The notes: generated by a model not told the origin, from the sequence alone. 64,000 nt of DNA from CAHJXG01 sp965277495 (GCA_965277495.1 OZ255824.1:2852001-2916000); one strand, 5' to 3'; shown: positions 37,901-46,746, counted from the stretch's first letter. Made by a program: numbers and translations.

Positions 37901-38531
37901 CGCGGAGCAGCGGGGCGGCGCGCACTTGGCGGGCGGGTCGGTCGACGGATGGGAAGCGCCGCCGCTCACCGCGCTCTCGCACGCGCCGGTGCCATGGACG
38001 GCGGGCGCGTTATACGACTACCTGCGCACGGGCGAGGCGGCTGTCCACGGCTCGGCGTCCGGGCCGATGGCGACGGTGGTGGCCGGGCTGGCGGCGCTGC
38101 CGGACGCGGATATCCGGGCGATGGCCGCCTATCTCGCGACGGTGGCCGGGCAGGAGGATGCCATCGACGATGCGGCCCTGGCTCGGTCGGTCGAAGCGCG
38201 TGCCCTAGAGCCGAACGCCGCCAGCACCGGCGCGCGGCTGTATGCCGGGGCTTGCGCGGCGTGCCATGAGGCCGGCGGCTTGGTGTCGCTGGCGCTGAAC
38301 TCCAACCTGCACAGCGCGCGGCCGGACAACCTGATCCAGGCGGTGCTGCGCGGGGTCGCGGCGACGCGGACCGAGCTGGGCGCCATGCCCGCCTACGCCG
38401 GAAGCCTGAGCGATGCGCAAGTGGCGGACCTCGCCGCCCACCTGCGCGCGCGCTTCGCTCCGGACAAGCCGGCCTGGACCGGGCTGGAGCGCACCGCGGG
38501 CATGATCCGCAATGCTGCCATGGCGCATTGA
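34980..38531 (+). CDS. nicB: Nicotinate dehydrogenase large subunit: molybdopterin domain fused to triheme cytochrome c (NicB-like)
   Basis: A 1183-residue fusion. Residues up to about 745 are the molybdopterin-binding aldehyde/xanthine dehydrogenase fold (AFNGHVDLGTGIATALSQIVAEE, and GAGESASVPSAAAIANAVF near the end). A helix near residue 770 may anchor it. Three c-type heme sites follow: CAACH at about 817, CSACH at 963 and CAACH at 1092. The same size and layout are known for Pseudomonas NicB, which hydroxylates nicotinate at C6 and sends electrons to the respiratory chain through cytochromes. The frame is open far upstream; ATG 34980, overlapping the small-subunit stop, is the start. Confidence 0.83.
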   Translation: MTTPPALSLLSRSELLQAPGTLLVLRAGPAAIALDEPTAASPDPGDPDLQVFIAVADDGSVIAFNGHVDLGTGIATALSQIVAEELDVPMHRVTMVLGHTGRSPNQGATIASETIQVAAIPLRQAAATARHALVARAAKLLDTAPDALTVTDGVVGVPGGNRHMGYGELVAGQRIRLPLDVDAALKPAAGYRIVGAAVPRIDIPAKATGEFTYVHDVRVPGMLHGRVVRPPYAGLDAGAFVGNSLVAVDEASVADVPGLIATVVIRDFVGVVAEREEHAVQAARQLKVTWRNGGELPDLERPENALRAQPSQPRVLLDRGGVDAAIAGAVTPMPRTYVWPFQMHGSIGPSCAVADYRADGVVVWSGTQSPHMLRADLAQLLDLPDGRIEVIRHEAAGCYGRNCADDVSADAALLSRATGRPVRVQLSREQEHAWEPKGAAQVMDVNGGLDAAGGVAGYDFATRYPSNGAPTLALLLTGIVPPVPLVFEMGDRTAIPPYAYAAIRVTVHDMAPIVRASWLRGVSALPNSFAHESWIDECATAAKADPVEYRLRYLPDQRGAALVRAVADRAGWTPHTAPGSHGGEGDLLYGRGFAYAVYVHGRFPGTAAAWSAWVADVAVNRRTGEVAVTRVVAGQDTGMMVNPAGVRHQIHGNVIQSTSRALVEQVHFDRTAVVSREWGAYPILTFPQVPAIDVVLMPRQDMAPLGAGESASVPSAAAIANAVFDATGVRFRELPLTPERIRAGLGIGVAAQGPPPGPAKRRRWFGALAAAFTGALSMAAVALPWRAAYAPVARPDPSVFSAATIERGRHLAGLGACAACHTGAELARFGGGLSLDTPFGRIWSTNISPSPEAGIGAWSYPAFERAMREGVSRDGHHLYPAHPYTSFAGTSDADLQALYAYLMAQPAVATPPPATRLAFPFRIRSLMAAWNTLFLRDGEWQADPARSAEWNRGAYLVETLGHCSACHSPRNALGAEQRGGAHLAGGSVDGWEAPPLTALSHAPVPWTAGALYDYLRTGEAAVHGSASGPMATVVAGLAALPDADIRAMAAYLATVAGQEDAIDDAALARSVEARALEPNAASTGARLYAGACAACHEAGGLVSLALNSNLHSARPDNLIQAVLRGVAATRTELGAMPAYAGSLSDAQVADLAAHLRARFAPDKPAWTGLERTAGMIRNAAMAH

Positions 38532-38556
38532 ACCGTTTGGCGCCGTTCAATGCGCC
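38522..38556. terminator. Bidirectional hairpin terminator between nicB and GH97 gene
   Basis: A perfect 12-bp inverted repeat, GGCGCATTGAAC (38522-38533) and GTTCAATGCGCC (38545-38556), with an 11-base loop. It overlaps the stop codons of both converging genes. It probably ends transcription from both sides; no long T tract follows on either strand. Confidence 0.7.
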
Positions 38557-40610
38557 GGATGGATTGCAACCGCGCCGCCGCCGTTCGCTGCCAAGGCAAG
38601 GTGGATGACATCGTGGCGGGCAACCGGACGGTTCCGCTCGATGGCCAGCAGGGATGGCGCAGCACCGTCCGCATAGATGGCCGCCGTGAAGTGGCCCGGG
38701 CCCAGGAAATCCAGGCGGACCGGCAAGCGCCTTGCCTGGCCGTCGGTCATGGCGCCGATGAACCATGCCGCGCCATTCCGGCGCGCGATCACGATGAACT
38801 CGCCGATCCGTCCGGACAGGACGCGGGTCTCGTCCCAACTGGTTGGCACTGCCGAGATGAAATCGAAACCGGCTGCGTCTTGGTATGTGCCGGGGCTGTC
38901 GGAGACGCAGGAGAACGGGCTGTCATAGGCGACATACATCGCCAGCGCCTGGCCGCGCGTCGTCTGCACCATCGGCAGGACCTCGCGGGGAACGAACTGC
39001 TCGGGCGTCACGTTGCGGAACCCGCCGGGCGTGTAGTCCATCGGACCCAGCAGCATGCGGGTATAGGGGATGGTGACGTTGTGCCGCGACGTGACGCGCC
39101 GGGTCCATTTGTTGTATTCGGCCCCCATCACCCCCTCCTGCGTCACCAGGTTGGGGTAGGTCCGCGACCGCCCGGCCGGATGGGTGGCGCCGTGCAGGTC
39201 GATCATCAGCCCGCAAGCGGCGGCCTTGGCCAGCAGGCGATGGTAGAACGCGATCATCTCCTGGTCGTCGCGGTTCATGAAGTCGACTTTCACGCCCTTG
39301 ACGCCGGTGCGCGCATAGAAGGCGAAGGCCGCGTCCATCTGCGCGTCGAGGTGCAGCCAATTGACCCACAGGAACAAGCCGATGCCGCGCTGCCGGCCAT
39401 AGTCGACCAGCATCGGCAGGTTGATCGCCGGGACCGTCCGGGTCACGTCGATGTCCGGCCCCAGGGTCTTCTGGTCCGGGAAGGCATACCAGCCGGCGTC
39501 GATCAGCAGATATTGCAGGTTCGCCGCCTGGGCGAAGTCGATCAGCCGCATCATGGCCGCGTCACCCATGGCCGGCCCGGCGGTGTCGGGTGCGGCGCTC
39601 CACCAGTCCCACGCCGCCTTGCCAGGCCGAATCCAGGCGGTGTCGCCGACCTGTGAAGGTTGGCTCAGCGTGGTGATGAGCGTCGATTCAATCAGCCGTC
39701 CCGGATGGCCGCCGATCATGATGACGCGCCAGGGCGACTGCATGGGCCGTGGCTGCGCGGCATCGGCCCGTGGCCAGCGGACGGCAACGGATGGCTCGTC
39801 CAGCCTGGGCGGCAGCCTGATCCGGACGCCGAGCCCTCCATCGTCCGGGCGAGCCAAATAGAGCGCGGGATAGTCTTGCACGTCCGCCTCCGCGATGGCG
39901 AAGGCGGCGTCGCCTTGTCCGGTCATGCAGACCAGGGGCGCGTCGAACTGGCTTTGCCCACCCATCCGAGAGGCCCGGAACGCGGTGAATTCCCCTTCGT
40001 GGCTGGTGCCGAAGCCGCCGAGGTCGAGGCCCCAGCACCGATAGTCCCGCGGGAAGTCGAACCGCGTCAGTTCCGAGCGGATGGCCACGCCGTGCTGGGA
40101 CGGCGACGGCAGTTGGTAGCGGAATGCGGCTCCGTCGTCGTATGCGCGGACAATAAGGCGCAGCGCGCGTCCGAGGCTTGCCGGGCCGGCTTCCTCGAAA
40201 TCCAGCTTGAGCTCGTTGCAGTGGGCATCGACCTGCCGGGTCTTGCCGCAGGCGAGCGCATACCGGTCCTGCACGGCGGCCTGCGCGGAACCAGTGAGGC
40301 GCAAGCCTGCCGCGAGCGGCCCGCCCTCGTCGAGGTCCAGCCCGAGGCCGGGCGACCGGATCAGCACTGATTGGTCGAACAGGACCGTCAGGCCGGGTTC
40401 GCCACGCTCGCTGAGCCGGATGACGGCCTGCACGCGGGCATTCGGGGACCTCACCGTGCCGATTTGCCGGACGTCTGCGCCCACGCCCCAAGTGCTGGCG
40501 CCAGCTATGGCGAAGGCGGACTGCACCAGCTTGCGCCGCGCGATGCGGCGCGGCGGGGGGCCGGGATCGGCGCCGTCCGTCATATTCAGTCCGTTCGGGA
40601 CATCCGCCAT
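38547..40610 (-). CDS. Glycoside hydrolase family 97 protein, secreted
   Basis: About 687 residues. The N terminus has a twin-arginine-like signal (RRIARRKLVQSAFAIAGAST). The family is shown by an N-terminal beta-sandwich (FRYQLPS, RCWGLDLGGFG) and a TIM barrel with YLLIDAGWYAFPDQ, GVKVDFMNRDDQEMI, MIDLHGATHPAGRSRTYPN and EGVMGAEYN. An Asp in KVDFM and a Glu about 50 residues later are spaced like the nucleophile and acid/base of retaining GH97 alpha-galactosidases. Start is uncertain (ATG 40610, 40583 or 40679). It stands alone, facing nicB across the hairpin terminator. Confidence 0.82.
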   Translation of the reverse strand: MADVPNGLNMTDGADPGPPPRRIARRKLVQSAFAIAGASTWGVGADVRQIGTVRSPNARVQAVIRLSERGEPGLTVLFDQSVLIRSPGLGLDLDEGGPLAAGLRLTGSAQAAVQDRYALACGKTRQVDAHCNELKLDFEEAGPASLGRALRLIVRAYDDGAAFRYQLPSPSQHGVAIRSELTRFDFPRDYRCWGLDLGGFGTSHEGEFTAFRASRMGGQSQFDAPLVCMTGQGDAAFAIAEADVQDYPALYLARPDDGGLGVRIRLPPRLDEPSVAVRWPRADAAQPRPMQSPWRVIMIGGHPGRLIESTLITTLSQPSQVGDTAWIRPGKAAWDWWSAAPDTAGPAMGDAAMMRLIDFAQAANLQYLLIDAGWYAFPDQKTLGPDIDVTRTVPAINLPMLVDYGRQRGIGLFLWVNWLHLDAQMDAAFAFYARTGVKGVKVDFMNRDDQEMIAFYHRLLAKAAACGLMIDLHGATHPAGRSRTYPNLVTQEGVMGAEYNKWTRRVTSRHNVTIPYTRMLLGPMDYTPGGFRNVTPEQFVPREVLPMVQTTRGQALAMYVAYDSPFSCVSDSPGTYQDAAGFDFISAVPTSWDETRVLSGRIGEFIVIARRNGAAWFIGAMTDGQARRLPVRLDFLGPGHFTAAIYADGAAPSLLAIERNRPVARHDVIHLALAANGGGAVAIHPAH

Positions 40611-40679
40611 GTCCAGCGCCCGATGCACCTTTGGGTTATCGCCCGGACGGGTCCGCACCGTCAGCGCCGAGCCGGCCAT

Positions 40680-41060
40680 GCTGCTTTGGCGTGCACGGGG
40701 CGCAGCCGGGGTCCGCCCGCAGGCATCCGCGACATGCAGTCGCTGACGTTAGCCACCGGGATACCGTGGAACCCGGCGATCTGGGAAGCGGTCACGTTGC
40801 GGGCGCACCGCGCGATCCTGGAGCCTGCACCCATGCTCGAATCCTTCGCTTTTCTCGTCCAGCCATGCGCGGCGCATCCCGGCGCGGTCAAATCAAACCG
40901 GCTCTGCAGTCGAGATGCCGGCGACATGCTGTGGCCCGCCGGCCTTATGGAACGCGTCCGGTCCGGACGAGCCGTCCTCCAATTTTCCAGTCAGGGAGGC
41001 GCTATACGATTCGTGGGTAGTTAAGTGTCCTGCGCGTGAGCTTCGGCGCCATGTCTTGCC
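40680..41060. other. Unassigned intergenic region
   Basis: About 380 bases between two minus-strand genes. Open frames cross it on the plus strand, for example one beginning MQSLTLATGIPWNP near 40736, but they run in from the antisense of the GH97 gene, lack a ribosome site and show no recognisable domain. No strong hairpin or repeat was noticed. It may hold the GH97 promoter. Confidence 0.4.
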
Positions 41061-41843
41061 TCATGGCTGGCGGACCGGAGAGCGGATCACCAACAAGCTG
41101 CTAACGAGCGCCTTCAGTTCCTGCCATTTTGGCAAGAACCGTTCGGGAACGGCGACTCTGACAAATACGTTCCCTGGCATGGTGAACTCCAAGGAACACT
41201 TTGCCCGGGATGGCGGCTTGTGTTTGGAGATCAATACATCCTTGCTGCCGACGGGACGGTAGTAGTCGTAGCTGCTTGGCCCGTCGTTCCGAGCAGAGAC
41301 CCAGTGCTCGAACTGTCCGCTATCGTCCATGCCGACCTGCCTGAAAACATGTTCAAAGGCAGCCTCGAAGTCGTACGAGCCAAGGGTGATGAGTACATCA
41401 ATCCCTTTTTCCGTGCGTACATCGATCAAGTCTGCCGGCGATACTGACCCGCCCATAGAAGCAAGCTGCTCTTTTTCGCCTTTGATGTTACTGAGTTGAA
41501 AGTCCGCACTGTCGATCGTGCCGTCGGCGTGCACCGGAAGAAAAAACGACAGGTTGAGCAGCGTGTCGCGGTACTTAGGAGGTGGCGGCGCAATGTGGCT
41601 GATAAGCCGCTCCGGCACCTCAAGCTCAACCGGGGCGAGGTCCTCCGCGACAAGCCGGACCTGGCGAGTGGTCTCGGCGTGGCTCGCGGCGACCGGGGAA
41701 AGCATGACTGCGAGGGCCAGCATTCCCCACATCCATAGCCAGATGCCGCGCGCCGGCGTGCCAAGGCGTGCCCTCCCGGTCCCTAGCCACCGCCACTCCG
41801 GGTGCCGCCGCCGCGGCACGCCCGCGGCCTCATGGTTTGGCAC
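41061..41843 (-). CDS. Secreted or membrane-anchored hypothetical protein
   Basis: A 260-residue protein with an internal signal sequence (IWLWMWGMLALAVMLSPVAASHA) after a basic N-terminal stretch of about 33 residues. The mature part is mixed alpha/beta with no recognised domain (YRDTLLNLSFFLPVHADGT, SYDFEAAFEHVFRQVGMD). The GTG at 41843 is chosen because GGGAG lies seven bases upstream. GC bias is a little lower than the neighbours. Function unknown; probably periplasmic. The 284 bases between it and the next gene contain no recognised feature. Confidence 0.6.
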   Translation of the reverse strand: MPNHEAAGVPRRRHPEWRWLGTGRARLGTPARGIWLWMWGMLALAVMLSPVAASHAETTRQVRLVAEDLAPVELEVPERLISHIAPPPPKYRDTLLNLSFFLPVHADGTIDSADFQLSNIKGEKEQLASMGGSVSPADLIDVRTEKGIDVLITLGSYDFEAAFEHVFRQVGMDDSGQFEHWVSARNDGPSSYDYYRPVGSKDVLISKHKPPSRAKCSLEFTMPGNVFVRVAVPERFLPKWQELKALVSSLLVIRSPVRQP

Positions 41844-42127
41844 GATTTATCTCCCGAGAAGTTCAGAACCGGTAAGCCTGCCGCAGCCCAACCGGATGCC
41901 CTTATTGCGCTGCCCCGTTCATTGCACAAGCCGCGGCATCGGCCGCCGGGCGTTGCCTGCCCCGATCGCGGCGACCCAGGCATCTCTTAACCCCGTGCTG
42001 GGCATCGATGTTGAGCGAGTAGGCCCAATCCGCACCCGGCTCGTCTTCGAGCGGGGCCGCCTTCACAAGGCTGGCGACGGGGGCACTTTGCGCTTCATTC
42101 GATGGATGAGCCGGCATAGCATCTCCT

Positions 42128-43882
42128 ATGGACCGGATGAGCGGCACTGAGCAGATGGATGTCGTCGAGCAAGCAGCCGCGTGGCTCGAGCGGTTCGCGC
42201 ACGCGCTCGCGGCCTGCGACCCGGCTGCGGTGGCCGCCCTGTTCCGCCCGGACGGCCATTGGCGCGACGTGCTGGCGTTAAGCTGGCGATTGCAGACGGT
42301 GTCCGGCGTTCCTGCCATCGAGGCGCTGCTGCGCGAGACCCTGGCCACGGCGAGGCCGCACGGCATCCGCCTGCCTGCCGGGCGGACGCCGCCGCGCCGG
42401 GTGGTCCGCGCCGGGACGGAGGTCATCGAGACGATCTTCGTGTTCGAGACGGCGCATGGCGTCGGCAGCGGCGTGGTACGGCTGGCTGACGATCGGTCCG
42501 CGCCCGGGATGCTGCGCGCCTGGACGATGGTCACGACGCTCGACGCGCTGCATCCGGCGCAGCCCGGCACGGGGAACAAGCACGCCTCGCAATACATGCG
42601 TGAATTCGGCGGCGACAACTGGCTGGACAAGCGCACCAAGGCCCGCGCCTACGCCGGCCATGAGCCTGCCGTCGTCGTTGTCGGCGCCGGCCAGGCGGGG
42701 CTTTCCATAGCGGCCCGGCTCGGCCAGCTCGGCGTCGACACCTTGATCGTCGACCGGCAGGCGCGCATCGGCGACAACTGGCGCAAGCGCTACCATTCGC
42801 TGACGCTGCACAACGAGGTGCACGTCAACCACCTGCCCTACATGCCGTTTCCGCCGACCTGGCCGGTGTTCATCCCGAAGGACAAGCTGGCGAACTGGTT
42901 CGAGGCCTATGCCGAGAGCCTGGAACTCAATGTCTGGACCAGCACGGAGCTTGCGGGCGGCGCCTACGACGACGCGGCGCAGCGCTGGCGCATCACGCTG
43001 CGCCATGCCGACGGCAACGAGCGCATCATGCGTCCGCTTCACCTCGTGTTCGCGACCGGCGTCAGCAGCATCCCGTCCCTCCCAAAGCTGCCCGGCCTCG
43101 AATCGTTCGCGGGCACGGTGATGCATTCCGGCGCCTACACCAGCGGCGCCGGGTGGCAGGGCCGCCGCGCCCTCGTGCTCGGCAGCGGCAACAGCGGGCA
43201 CGACGTGGCACAGGACCTGCACGCCAACGGCGCCGAGGTTTTGCTGATCCAGCGCAGCCCGACCTACATCGTCAGCCTCAAGGAGGCGCAGTCGGTCTAT
43301 GCCATCTACGCCGAGGGCGTGCCGATCGAGGATTGCGACCTGCTGGCGACCGCGACGCCGTATCCCGTCCTGGTGCGGGCCTACCAGCTTTCCACCGCGG
43401 CCTCGCGCGCCGCCGACCAGCCTTTGCTCGACGGGCTGGCGGCGCGCGGCTTCCGGCTGGATTTCGGCGAGGACGGCACCGGGTTCCAGATGAAATACCT
43501 GCGCCGCGGCGGCGGCTATTACTTCAACATCGGCTGCTCCGACCTGGTCGCGGCGGGCGCCATCGGTTTATTGCAATACGACGACATCGAAGGCTTCGTG
43601 CGCGACGGCGTGCAGCTTCGCGACGGAAAGACGGTTGCGGCCGAGCTCCTGGTGCTCGCGACCGGCTATATGAACCAGCAGGACGTCGTGCGCGCCTGCC
43701 TGGGCGATACGGTCGCCGATCGCGTCGGTCCGGTGTGGGGCTTCGACGCGGGCGGCGAACTCCGCAACATGTGGCGGCCGACGGCGCAGGACGGCCTGTG
43801 GTTCACCGCCGGCAGCCTGGCCCAGTGCCGGATCTATTCGAAGTATCTCGCGCTGCAGATCAAGGCCCGCATGCCGAAATGA
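42128..43882 (+). CDS. Flavin-containing monooxygenase with N-terminal NTF2-like domain
   Basis: A 584-residue fusion. Residues 1-140 form an NTF2/SnoaL-like domain (ALAACDPAAVAALFRPDGHW). From about residue 178 comes a class B flavin monooxygenase: FAD-binding VVVVGAGQAGLSIAARL, the FMO-like stretch LTLHNEVHVNHLPYMPFP, NADPH-binding ALVLGSGNSGHDVAQDL and the late ATG-type motif LLVLATGYMN. These enzymes oxygenate nucleophilic N or S atoms or carry out Baeyer-Villiger reactions. The fused NTF2 domain is found in a known bacterial subgroup. No obvious pathway partner lies beside it; it converges with the histidine kinase gene. Confidence 0.83.
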   Translation: MDRMSGTEQMDVVEQAAAWLERFAHALAACDPAAVAALFRPDGHWRDVLALSWRLQTVSGVPAIEALLRETLATARPHGIRLPAGRTPPRRVVRAGTEVIETIFVFETAHGVGSGVVRLADDRSAPGMLRAWTMVTTLDALHPAQPGTGNKHASQYMREFGGDNWLDKRTKARAYAGHEPAVVVVGAGQAGLSIAARLGQLGVDTLIVDRQARIGDNWRKRYHSLTLHNEVHVNHLPYMPFPPTWPVFIPKDKLANWFEAYAESLELNVWTSTELAGGAYDDAAQRWRITLRHADGNERIMRPLHLVFATGVSSIPSLPKLPGLESFAGTVMHSGAYTSGAGWQGRRALVLGSGNSGHDVAQDLHANGAEVLLIQRSPTYIVSLKEAQSVYAIYAEGVPIEDCDLLATATPYPVLVRAYQLSTAASRAADQPLLDGLAARGFRLDFGEDGTGFQMKYLRRGGGYYFNIGCSDLVAAGAIGLLQYDDIEGFVRDGVQLRDGKTVAAELLVLATGYMNQQDVVRACLGDTVADRVGPVWGFDAGGELRNMWRPTAQDGLWFTAGSLAQCRIYSKYLALQIKARMPK

Positions 43883-43945
43883 CTGTCGCTGGATTAAGCC
43901 AGCCGTCCCCGCCAGGAAATGCGCCGCAGGCCGGCGCGCGGGCGC

Positions 43946-45211
43946 TCAGGCGCCGCCAAACCCGGTCCGTACGACGATCTGGCCATAGCTGACCGACCGG
44001 TCCACGCTCACCACGTCGCCGCCCGAGTTCTTCGCCAGGGCGCTGACGAGGCGCATTCCCAGGCCGCGCGACGTGGCGGGATCGAAGTCGGGCGGGAAAC
44101 CGCCGCCATTATCCGAAACGCGGATCTCGACTCCCGTCGGTTGCCGCCGGACCTGCACGGTGACGGTGCCATGCCCGTACTTGACCGCGTTGGTCACCAG
44201 CTCTCCAACGATCAAGCTCATCGCCGTCAGGTCGCTGGCGGGCAGCATGAAGGAATCCATTTGCAGCAGCATCTGGCGGCCGCTGTCGTCCGCAAGGCTC
44301 GCGCGCGTTTCGTCAAGCATGATTTGGAGATAGTCCTTGGCATCGGCATCGAGGCCAGCGCCGGTTTCGCACATGCGGCGATGCAGGGCGCCAACCGTGG
44401 CGACACGCCGCCCTGCGCCCTCGATCTGCTCCCGCCACTCGGCATCCGCCACGTTCCTCGCCTGCACATGCAGCAAGGAACGCAGCAACTGTAACGAGTT
44501 GGCGATCCTGTGGTGGGCCTCCTGAACCAGGACGTCCTTCATCAGCAATGCCTCCTCCGCCGCCCGCAGCTTGGCTTCCTGCGCCGCGAGCCGCCGTTCG
44601 CACGCCTGCCGGTGCCGGTGCGCCGCGACCGCCGCCGCCAGCATGTCGGCCAATGCTTGGAGGAAGGCCGCTTCGTGCTCGCCGAAACTGCGGTCCTCTG
44701 GGCTGCAGACTTCGAGGACTCCGAACGGCGCGGCGCCGTCCACGCCGATCGGCACGCAGATGGCGGCGCGTATCCCATGCTCGTGCCAGAGCTTGACGGC
44801 TTGCGGCGCGCCTTCCACGGCCGGGCGTTTCCAAATGCTGGGTTCGCCGGCCTGAAGCGCATGCCCGGCGACGCTATGCGCCCCGGCGCCGATGCGCAGG
44901 CCGTGGGGCGCATCCGCACCCCAGCCGGCACTCGCCTTCAGTTCCAGCGCCGCGTCTTCCGGCGAGTGTTCGAGTATCCAAGCGTAGTCGGCCTGGAGCG
45001 CCGCTGCCGCGATGGCGCTGGCCTGATCCAGCAGCGGGGTGAGGGTTTCGGCGCACAAGGCCTGCCGCCCGAACCCGGCGAGCAAGCTTTGCCGCCGCAG
45101 TTCCAGGCCATGCGCAGGTTTGCCCGCGAGCAGTGCCGCGTCGCCCACGGCGCCCTGGAAATCCAGCACCGCCTCTCGATGATCGCCGTGTGAGCCTCTA
45201 TGATCGCTCAT
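43946..45211 (-). CDS. GAF-domain sensor histidine kinase, HisKA_2 type
   Basis: A 421-residue soluble kinase. A GAF domain covers about residues 45-190 (ICVPIGVDGAAPFGVLEVCSPEDRSF). A coiled segment leads into a HisKA_2 phosphoacceptor region (QEAHHRIANSLQLLRSLL, with the likely phospho-His in AHHRI) and an HATPase domain (VGELVTNAVKYG, VSDNGGGFPPDF, GLGMRLV). The ATG at 45211 has GGGAG upstream. No response regulator is adjacent. In alphaproteobacteria such kinases often feed the general stress response or light/redox sensing; the ligand here is unknown. A second kinase of the same plan occurs at 57707-58936. Confidence 0.87.
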   Translation of the reverse strand: MSDHRGSHGDHREAVLDFQGAVGDAALLAGKPAHGLELRRQSLLAGFGRQALCAETLTPLLDQASAIAAAALQADYAWILEHSPEDAALELKASAGWGADAPHGLRIGAGAHSVAGHALQAGEPSIWKRPAVEGAPQAVKLWHEHGIRAAICVPIGVDGAAPFGVLEVCSPEDRSFGEHEAAFLQALADMLAAAVAAHRHRQACERRLAAQEAKLRAAEEALLMKDVLVQEAHHRIANSLQLLRSLLHVQARNVADAEWREQIEGAGRRVATVGALHRRMCETGAGLDADAKDYLQIMLDETRASLADDSGRQMLLQMDSFMLPASDLTAMSLIVGELVTNAVKYGHGTVTVQVRRQPTGVEIRVSDNGGGFPPDFDPATSRGLGMRLVSALAKNSGGDVVSVDRSVSYGQIVVRTGFGGA

Positions 45212-45482
45212 CCACAAGCTCCCGCTGCCAGCGAGTGATTCACTGTCTCCGCGATCACCATAACACGGAATGCCGCTCGCTTAGGTAAGCTGGCCTATCG
45301 CAATCTTGCTGCTAGTGAACGGATCATAACGTTATCGTTCCGAGCGTTTCGCGCAACGGTTCACCAGCAAGAACACGACAGGCGGGGTGCTGCAAGGGCA
45401 AGCATGGCGGCCCCACAACCTTCGCACTTGGCTTCACATGCGTTATGTATTAGGAATACTGTCATCGCGAGCGGGCTTTGGC

Positions 45483-45536
45483 GCAACAATCAAGCTTGTG
45501 CGGCACGCCGCAACAATCAAGCTTGTGCGGCACGCC
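45483..45536. repeat. 27-bp perfect tandem duplication at the 3' end of an AraC gene
   Basis: A 27-base unit beginning GCAACAATCAAGCTTG occurs twice in perfect tandem (45483-45509, 45510-45536), followed by a partial third start GCAA. It covers the stop codon and last codons of the AraC-family gene on the minus strand; each copy carries the same TGA, so the protein is not changed by the extra copy. Likely a replication-slippage product. Confidence 0.85.
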
Positions 45537-46383
45537 GCAACGCGCCGGGCGGGACGCCCATCTCGCGGTGGAAGCGGTCGGCGAAATGGGCGGCGGATGG
45601 AAAACCGGAGACTGCGCCGACCCGGGCCAGCGGCAGGGTCGAATGGATGACCAACCGCCGCGCCCGCTCCAACCGGCGCCGGAGCATGTAGGAATACGGC
45701 GTGACGCCCGTGGTCCGCCGGAACTCACGGGCGAAATGGTGCAGGCTCAGGCCTGCCTCGGCCGCGAGGTCGCTGAGCGACGGGGACGAGGCCACCGGGG
45801 CAGATAGGCGGGATTCGATCAGCTCCTCCACCCGGCGCAGTTGCCGGCGCGACAGCCCGCCGATTGCGCGGTTGCTGCCCTGGAACGGTTGTTCGATCAG
45901 CATCTTGGAAAGCCCCATGACTAGGCTGGACAACAGCAAGCGGTCCGATCCGGCGCCTTCGTGCAGGGCCACGAGCGCGCGCTGCGCATGACGCGCGAGT
46001 TCCGGTTCCCGCTCGATGAACCGGGCTTTGACGTTGGGGCGCCGGTTCATCCCCGCCGCTTCGGCCAAGTTTGTCACCGGAATGAACAGCTTGGCGACAC
46101 TGGCCTGCCCACGGATCGTGAACCGTGTCAGTTCGTCGGGATCGTTCACCGTCACCAGGCCCAGCCTTGACGGACGATGCGACCATGCGCCGCGCCTCTT
46201 GCGCTCCACGACCTGTCCCTCGGACAGGATCAGCGTGAGGCATGCCATTTCTCCGCCATTGGACACGACCTCGACATCCCCGTGGCGCCAGTGCGAGATC
46301 GTGAGGGGAAGGGCCGGGTCAGCGTAATGGCCCGGCGCAAGTGAGGCAGCCGCCGTGTCGGCCGCATTCGTCAGCACACCCAT
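45517..46383 (-). CDS. AraC-family transcriptional regulator
   Basis: About 288 residues from ATG 46383, chosen for the GGGAAG upstream and the normal family length; the frame stays open to 46599 with another ATG at 46500. An N-terminal sensor region (ISHWRHGDVEVVSNGGEMACLTLIL) is followed by two C-terminal helix-turn-helix units: LSDLAAEAGLSLHHFAREFRR and ARVGAVSGFPSAAHFADRFHR. The target is unknown. Its 3' end lies in a 27-bp tandem duplication. The region up to the LysR gene (46384-46746) has no recognised gene, only a short inverted TATGC/GCATA pair near 46686-46705. Confidence 0.85.
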   Translation of the reverse strand: MGVLTNAADTAAASLAPGHYADPALPLTISHWRHGDVEVVSNGGEMACLTLILSEGQVVERKRRGAWSHRPSRLGLVTVNDPDELTRFTIRGQASVAKLFIPVTNLAEAAGMNRRPNVKARFIEREPELARHAQRALVALHEGAGSDRLLLSSLVMGLSKMLIEQPFQGSNRAIGGLSRRQLRRVEELIESRLSAPVASSPSLSDLAAEAGLSLHHFAREFRRTTGVTPYSYMLRRRLERARRLVIHSTLPLARVGAVSGFPSAAHFADRFHREMGVPPGALRRAAQA

Positions 46384-46746
46384 GGTTTGCTTCCCGAATG
46401 GCGCGAGACGACGCGCCAATGCGGCGCCGCCTTGAAAACGGGCGATGTGATCAGCCGGTTCCGGGTAGGTCTCGCATCGCTCGGCATCGTCGATCTCCAT
46501 GGCGCCGTTTTTCGAACAGTTCCGGGTTCGGTATCCCGTTCCGTACGCCTGCGGGCGACCCGTTCCGGCCGCCATCGTTACTGACCAGGCATGATGCAAT
46601 CAGCACCAGGCCTCGAACAGGGTTGATGAAGTTAACGTGAGTCGGGCGGATGGTTTTTGGCGTACGCTTTGCAATTGCGGCGAGCGCCTATGCAAAACCG
46701 CATACGCGCGGCCTTCGCACCGCACCCAGGCTGCCAAGCTGCTGCC

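Noticed and set aside
40371..41024. 217-codon plus-strand frame ending in the gap after the GH97 gene
   Set aside because: More than a third is antisense to GH97, and the rest has no ribosome site or recognisable fold; not supported as a gene.
45483..45540. Repeat pair considered as a remnant CRISPR array
   Set aside because: The copies are directly adjacent without spacers and lie in a gene end; a tandem duplication explains it.
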